Source: Carex sylvatica (lineage: Eukaryota; Streptophyta; Magnoliopsida; Poales; Cyperaceae). Taken from it: DNA of 64,000 nt. Shown one piece after another: positions 57,913 through 64,000 of the stretch; within the stretch, counting starts at the first letter, position 1, and each line of letters opens with the position of its first letter. The notes below the pieces were generated by a model that made no database searches, was not told where the DNA came from, and saw nothing but the letters and a program-made list of their open reading frames with translations. The position numbers were made by a program, and so were the translations under genes. The stretch lies in assembly GCA_964058845.1 (NCBI GenBank), contig CAXKVR010000282.1, positions 1 to 64,000 on the forward strand, read 5' to 3'.

Positions 57913-58215
57913 CTACATTAAAAACTTCCTGTATTCATTATCGGGATGAGTCAGAAGTCTCATTACAAGAACGACATGTACTTTTGAGATATCTTCCTAC
58001 ATAAAAATAAAATAAACAATGAAACAAATTGGATTTATTACAAATAAGAATTACAAAATAATCTTACAAGTTATTTACTTGAGTGAAAATCATAGGACTA
58101 TCTGTGATAATATTATACACAAAACGCAAGAGGAAGATAGCACAATCTTGTGATTTTTCTTCCTGTTTTGGGCAGTCCTTATAATCCACAGCAACATCTA
58201 CCCAATCAGGCTTGG
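57913..58215 (-). pseudogene. Ulp1/C48-like cysteine protease, last two exons
   Basis: Minus strand, exon 58079-58215 then exon 57913-57996 ending in TAG. The intron has GT/AG ends and a phase-0 junction. The translation runs KPDWVDVAVDYKDCPKQ, EEKSQDCAIFLLRFVYNII, then EDISKVHVVLVMRLLTHPDN. CPxQ...xDCxxFLL is the C-terminal part of the SUMO-protease (C48) fold, with the catalytic Cys in QDC; the usual Gly after it is Ala. The catalytic His and Asp would be in upstream exons, which I could not find. Such genes are often carried by plant DNA transposons; the neighbouring tandem repeat fits that. Real status (fragment or live gene end) is open. Confidence 0.5.
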
Positions 58216-59289
58216 CTGAAAGATAATTTGATATCAGCAATTAATAAAAACTTTAACAAGAAAGAAAAACTAGTATAACAATACTATAAAATATTTACTA
58301 GAAGAAAGTATAATAAAATAAAAAACATATCCTATAAAAGAAATAAAAGAAAAATAATGCATAGATCTTGTGAACTTTTATATATATCATGTAAAATTGT
58401 TAAGTATATCCTATAAAATACTCTACATAACCTTCAAACTTAATTGGTAGATCATGTAAAATACTGTATAAATACTATAAACTTATTTGATAAATCCTGA
58501 AAATTTAAATCAGAAAAATATACAAAATCAGACCAGATCAATAGCAAATCTGTTAGATTCGATCAGATAGGGGATTGTCACAAAAGACACTAGTAAAAAC
58601 ATCATATTACTTAAATTGACAGCGAGCAACCCGTGATAATCACATCATTTTTAAAATCACATACTAATCATGTCACTTTTAAATCAAAGGCGCATTTAGA
58701 AATATATGATTCAACTAATTTGAAAAAATTCCCGTCAGTGAGGACCTACTTATCTAATTTTCCAACCAGTGAGGATCTACATGAATAATTTCTACTTGAT
58801 GACAAATAATATCTACCTTTTCCAATCAAATATGGACTGGATGTCTCCAGCTCTTCTAAGAATTGATCTTATCCGAATGGGAGCAGCGAAGCATAGAATT
58901 ATTTAGATTCAAGCAACACGTTAGCCCTGGAGAGAGTCAAATCTATAAGTTTATTTTCAATCACAAGTATCTCCAGCGAAATGAAGCTTTTGGCCTGTGA
59001 TTCGTGATACGATCAGTCGATTCAACGGGATCTATTCAACGAGATTTATAGATTGAAGTTAAATCCGAATTAAAATTTCACGATACAATCAGTTGGTGAT
59101 TCGCGATCGGTAAGGCTTTTGGCCGGCTCCTCTGACAATTTGACGTGACCACCTCCGGTGACAACGGTGGGACAGTTCTAGTTGATTGGGCGAGTGGTGA
59201 CGATGCAGTTGGCAACGGTTGCGCTAGAGGAGTTTACAATTGTGATAGTCGCCAGGAAAGATGACAGAAATAGATTGTCAGAGAGAAAG

Positions 59290-59328
<39 letters not shown>

Positions 59329-60157
59329 TTGAGAAAGAGTTTATTGGAAAGTTTGTCCATAGAAATGGATCGGAGGATAGAGAATGGGAGAGAGAGATTG
59401 AGAAAGAGTTGATCGGGAAATAAAAGTTCTCTCAGATTTTAGATCGAAAAAAGTTATTATCTGTGACCGTTAAAAGTTGTTAAAACCGTATTAGATATGG
59501 GGACTGAAACTGTTATAAGTCAATGAATAAGACGTTATGGATAAAATATAGATAAAAAGTTGAGGATGAAAATCTTTTTCCTTTTTGTTAACTTGACCTG
59601 TCAATATTTTAAATTTCTCGCGCCAATGCAACAGTAACCTTCCCAAACTCTACTCAAATTCGGACGAACTTTTGATGAGCTCGGATGAGTTCAATATCAA
59701 CAATAGCACAAAAAAAGAGGTTAATTTAGTAAGACGAAATTTACTACATTATAAGTTCTTGTTAATAATATTCAGCAAGATATATTTATAAAGAGAGATA
59801 TTTGGATTTTTAATAAAAGAGAGAAGTTTCAGCTATACATTACTGAAATTTGAATTATCTACATGGGACAACAAATGTTTATTTACACGCTTTATTTATG
59901 TAATTGATGTCAATTGCATGGGTAGTCCGGGCAAATGAACCTGATATAGGTTGTTATAAATAATGTCGTACAAGTACCGAAACTAATAGTTAATTTATGA
60001 AATTTAATATGAATTAAATCATTTTGGGCTGCATGAAATGTGTGGTCCGAAATTTGGCATTCTATCTGAAAAGGTTTGATCAAATTGGTGCAAATGCAGT
60101 GGCACGACTGAATTGGTGCAACTAACAGATGCATTGGCGTGTGTGTCTATATATAGG
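58216..60157. other. Intergenic DNA
   Basis: A more GC-rich patch (58980-59420) holds a (GA)n tract at 59294-59322 and frames of low complexity only. ACYAGTGAGGAYCTAC occurs twice near 58736 and 58766. No gene called. Confidence 0.4.
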
Positions 60158-60610
60158 AGTTGGCTATGGTGCTACGCATAGTATAGAGGGTCTCCGTGTA
60201 AACCGCTCAATATTTGAGTATTCAAAATTCTAACGCATAGCATAGAGGACCTCCGTGCAAAAAACTCAATATTTGAGTATTCAGAATTCTAACGGTCGAT
60301 CCGAATCGCTCAACATGATCTCTATATGAATATGTACTTGCAAACCAAATTTTATATTTTTTAGAATTTTTTAACTATTTTTTTAGATAGGTAGAAAATC
60401 ATTTTATCTGAATGGTACATAATTTTCATATCAAGTGATTTTTTACCTACCTAAAAAAATAGTAAAAAAATTCAAAAAAAAATGTAAAATTTAGTTTGCA
60501 AGTACATATTCATATGAAGATCATGTTGAACAGTTCAGATCAACCGTTAGAATTATGAAAACTCAAATATTGAGCTGTTGCACAGATGTCCTCTATACTA
60601 CACGTAGCAT
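60158..60610. mobile_element. Foldback MITE FB-D
   Basis: Left GTTGGCTATGGTGCTACGCA, right CCTCTATACTACACGTAGCA; the arms share the family's interior (TTGCAAACCAAATTTTATATT and the complement). The left arm carries a tandem duplication of ~62 bp (CTCAATATTTGAGTATTC twice). Confidence 0.7.
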
Positions 60611-60689
60611 ATTATCATTTTCATTAATAAGCATAAAATGGATCTCTCCATTTAGGCTCAAACTTTAGATTAGATCATAGGAAGAATAT

Positions 60690-60874
60690 ATTGAGATATG
60701 GCAAGAATATCAGAATGGATCTCAATCCCGTCTACAGCTCAATTTTATATTTTACTATCTTTGCTCTCTACGCACAACAGCCATATATATGAGGCTTGCT
60801 TGTAATCTTCTCTGGGTATCAAAACAATACAAATAATGAAAACCTAAATATATTTCCAAATACCTTCTCCTTTA
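60690..60874 (+). repeat. Probable 5' LTR (right part) of the Ty1-copia element
   Basis: The sequence directly before the primer-binding site holds a TATA box (CCATATATATGAGG, about 60781). The left edge cannot be fixed because the 3' LTR is outside the window; a start near TGAGATATGGCAAG (60689) is possible. Confidence 0.45.
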
Positions 60875-63800
60875 TGGTATCAGAGCAACTATGGCCGATG
60901 CCGCACAGACTCCTCCTCCCACCAGTCCAATAATACCAATCAATTTTCCCATTTCCACGAAACTTAATCAAAATAATTATCTCACATGAAAATCTCAAAT
61001 ACAACCCATTATCCACGGTTTCAATTTAAACCGTTTTTTAGATGAACCGGCACCAACAAAGACCATTCAAACCGAAGCCGGTGTGACCCAAGATAACCCG
61101 GCTTTTCACCCATGGAACCTCCAGGATCAATTTCTCCTTGGTTGGATTCGCTCATCACTAACCGAAGGTATTCAAGGACAAGTTGCTAATTGTCTCACTA
61201 CATGCGAGCTTTGGTCTACGCTTCGACAGATTTATTCCGCCACCTCCCGGGCTCGCCTCACAGACTTGAAACGCCAACTTCAAACCACCACCAAAGGAGC
61301 ATCCTCTTGCACCGACTATCTTCAGGCCATGCGACGTATAGCAGATGAACTTGCTTTTTGTGGTTCCCCTATGCCCGACGAAGATCTAGTTATGACGGTT
61401 CTTAACGGGTTAGGCCCGGAATTCGATTCCTTTGTCATCTCCGTCACCACTTCAGGTAGACCTTTTACTTTTGCTGACCTTCATGGACACCTTCTTAGCC
61501 ATGAGTCTCGGCTCCAAGGCCACACTTCTAGCACCGGCCTTCTTCCATCACCGCCCAACCCCACGGCATTTATAGCAAAAACCAACAATAACTATCAAAA
61601 CCGGCCTCCTAACCACCAAAACCGATCCAATAATTACCAAAACCGTACCAATAACCATCAACCCCGACCTAACAACTATCAAAACCGGCCTCCTAACCAA
61701 TACCAGCCCCCATCTAATAACCCCCAACCACGTTATTCCAACAATAATTATCACCCCAAACCGAAATCTATTCCAAATGGCCAAAGACCGAACTACCAAC
61801 CAAATCCGAAACCTCAATGTCAAATTTGCACCAAATTTGGTCATGTCGCCAAAGAATGCTATTTTAGGTATGAAGTTGATCCAACATATCAAGGCCGGCC
61901 ACCCACCTTCCAAGCCTATGTAGCCGAACCCTCATCCTCTACCAATTCCTCCACCGAATGGGTGCTAGACTCGGGTGCTACCAATCATGTCACTCATGAT
62001 CTCAACAATTTCTCTTCTTTTTTCAATTATGATGGGCAAGATACTCTCCAAATTGGCAATGGTACGGGTTTGTCAATTCTTCACATTGGTTCATCTACTC
62101 TCACTTTCTCTTCTCATTCTATCTCTCTAAATAACATATTACATGTTCCAAGCTTTTCAAGGAACCTCTTAAGCCTCTCACAACTTATACAAGATAATCC
62201 TCATTTAACCATTGAATTTTCCTCTTTCTCTTGTTTTTTAAAGGACCACCTCACCAAGACTACTATTCTCCAAGTTCCTTGCAATAATGGACTCTTCTTC
62301 TTTTCACAACCTCGCTCCCCACCACTTCAAGCTTTCCTTGGTGTCCGTGCTTCGGCCGATACTTGGCACGCTCGCCTTGGACATCCATCCTCCACTACTA
62401 CCTTACATTTACTACAAAATTCTCATTTACCTTGTAATTCAAATAAGTTGAGCACTTGCCATGATTGTTTTTTGGCCAAGTCTCACAAACTTCCTTTTAC
62501 TCCTTCTATCTCCTCTACTACTAAACCTTTAGAACTTGTTCATTCGGATGTTTGGGGTCCTTCCCCTGTTATTTCATATAATGGCTTTCGGTTTTATGTG
62601 ATTTTTGTTGATGATTTCTCGAAATTTACATGGATTTATTTTATGAAACACAAAAGCGAAGTACCTCACCTCTTCTCCCTCTTCAAAGCTCAAGCCGAAA
62701 ACTTGCTCTCAAATACAATTAAAACATTGCGCACGGATGGAGGAACCGAATACCTTCCAATTGCAACTAAATTTCCCAATATAATACACCAAACCACTTG
62801 CCCCTACACACCTCAACAAAATGGACTAGCCGAAAGAAAGCATCGACACATTATTGAATTAACCTTGGCCGTCATGTCCCATGCTTCTATCCCTTCCCTT
62901 TATTGGGATGAGATTTGTTCAAGTATTGTCTATCTCATTAACCGCCTCCCATCACCATCCCACAACTCCAAAATCCCTTATACCAAACTTTTCAATAAAC
63001 AACCCGATTACTCATTTCTTCGTATCCTCGGTTGCCAATGCTTTCCGTATACTCGGCCATATAACTGTCACAAACTTGAGAACCGTGCTCTTCCTTGTAT
63101 TTTCCTTGGCTATGCAACAAATCAAAAGGGCTACCGATGCTTACACTTGCCATCCAACCGCCTTTACATCTCGCGACATGTTCAATTTGATGAAAAATGC
63201 TTTCCCTTTAAAATTACCAACCAAAACCCATCTGCCTCTGCCTCCACCGAAACACCTCAAATTTTTTCTTTTGCACCAGCCCCTTTTTACCACCAGGCCG
63301 AACCCTTCTCCATCTCTTCGGCCCAGCCTCCAACAGCCACACCTAACCCTACTTCGGCCCAATCTTCAGCAGCCCCAACCAACACAATTTCGGCCCAACA
63401 ACACCCCACTTCGCACCAGCCCAACAGGGACACTATGCCGCCTTCTAATCATCCCACCTCCTCTACCAGCGGACCTCAACCCAATCAAACCAGCAGCAGC
63501 TCTAACCCGCCTACTGCACCTACACCCAACCACCCCATGACCACACGACTTCGTGATAACACAAGAAAACCACGTGTCTTTCCCGACCATGTTGCCTTCT
63601 CTGCTACTCTGGAATCCGAACCCCATAACTTCTCTCAAGCAAATACTCAACCCGAATGGCGCAATGCTATGGCCCTTGAGATGAATGCTCTTGTTCAAAA
63701 TAACACTTGGACTTTGGTTCCTTCTCAACCGAATCAACAAGTCATTGGATGTAAATGGGTCTATAAAATCAAACGGCGAGCCGATGGTTCCATTGAGCGT

Positions 63801-64000
63801 TACAAGGCACGATTAGTGGCCAAAGGATATAACCAAGTCAAAGGTATCGATTATTTTGACACCTTCAGCCCTGTTGTCCGACCCACTACGATCCGGTTAA
63901 TTCTTTCTATTGCCATCTCATCTCATTGGCCTATTCGACAGCTAGATGTTCACAATGCATTTTTGAATGGTGACCTATCCGAAAAGGTACTCATGTCTCA
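60875..64000 (+). mobile_element. Ty1-copia retrotransposon, 5' part, cut by window end
   Basis: TGGTATCAGAGC (60875-60886) is the tRNA-Met primer-binding site. It is followed by a single gag-pol frame with gag, protease, integrase and the start of reverse transcriptase in Ty1-copia order. The element continues beyond the window. Confidence 0.93.
60891..64000 (+). pseudogene. Ty1-copia gag-pol, one premature stop, partial
   Basis: The frame starts at ATG 60891 and is open to the window end except for a TGA at codon 33 (60987-60989), where related elements have Trp. Domains in order: gag; Asn/Pro/Gln-rich linker; zinc knuckle CX2CX4HX4C (61818-61859); protease with DSGAT (61968); pre-integrase HARLGHP; integrase with Asp in VHSDVWG, Asp in RTDGG and Glu in GLAERKHR (31 residues between the last two by my count); a Pro/Ser/Gln-rich linker; reverse transcriptase from [12 protein letters not shown] through [11 protein letters not shown]. 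The catalytic YVDD and RNase H lie outside. Motif style suggests the Ale/Retrofit group. The single lesion points to a fairly young copy. Confidence 0.9.

Noticed and set aside
59182..59412. 76-codon frame with Arg-Glu repeats
   Set aside because: Encoded by a GA microsatellite.
61548..61913. 121-codon minus-strand frame
   Set aside because: Complement of the Asn/Pro-rich gag linker; not a gene.
62881..63540. 219-codon plus-strand frame
   Set aside because: Out of frame with the continuous Ty1-copia gag-pol reading frame that covers it.
1..64000. CRISPR arrays, operons, riboswitches, tRNA genes
   Set aside because: No regular short repeats with spacers, no bacterial gene spacing, and no cloverleaf with A and B boxes was recognised; the window is plant nuclear DNA.

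Overview
The window is AT-rich nuclear DNA of a flowering plant, most likely a eudicot. The evidence is a homeodomain-leucine zipper (HD-Zip) class I gene, five GPI-anchored classical arabinogalactan-protein (AGP) genes, an intronless GT47 exostosin-family glycosyltransferase, long-TIR Mutator-like elements, hAT elements and a Ty1-copia element with a plant-type tRNA-Met primer site. No rRNA, tRNA, CRISPR or bacterial-type features were seen. All names come from reading motifs; no database search was possible.

Layout. (1) 480-996, minus: the first two coding exons of an HD-Zip I gene; the remaining exon(s) could not be assigned. (2) 1.0-15.7 kb: repeat-rich DNA with several MITEs, a 3-kb Mutator-like element (MULE-1, 4394-7348) carrying a broken transposase N-terminus, an hAT element (8717-9275) and a possible LINE remnant. 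(3) 15.7-47.5 kb: an AGP cluster with five short plus-strand genes at 15.9, 20.7, 24.3, 31.1 and 47.1 kb (called AGP-a to AGP-e here). AGP-a, -c and -d are close paralogues with the same core promoter and 3' flank; AGP-b and -e are more diverged. Duplicated upstream modules show repeated segmental duplication. The spacers are filled with foldback MITEs, an internally deleted LTR element (35946-37856), a 5.9-kb Mutator-like element (MULE-2, 38631-44550) with a perfect 9-bp target duplication, and LTR remnants. (4) 49.1-49.6 kb, minus: a previously easy-to-miss two-exon gene for a 136-residue coiled-coil, tail-anchored protein. (5) 52.5-53.9 kb, minus: an intronless MUR3/KATAMARI1-like GT47 gene. 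(6) 54-60.6 kb: an hAT element with a perfect 8-bp target duplication, a ~113-bp tandem repeat, an Ulp1-like protease remnant and a foldback element. (7) 60.9-64.0 kb: a Ty1-copia element cut by the window end, open except for one stop near the start of gag.

Functional theme: the intact host genes mostly concern the plant cell surface. The AGPs are secreted, GPI-anchored proteoglycan cores, and the GT47 enzyme is a probable Golgi xyloglucan-type glycosyltransferase. I see no sign that they form one regulated unit; the AGP genes are related by tandem duplication. The most informative structures are the AGP duplication history, which yields several empty sites for dating transposon insertions, and a plant-mobile-domain gene inside MULE-2 that can be followed through six exons although a solo LTR, a frameshift and a nonsense codon break it.
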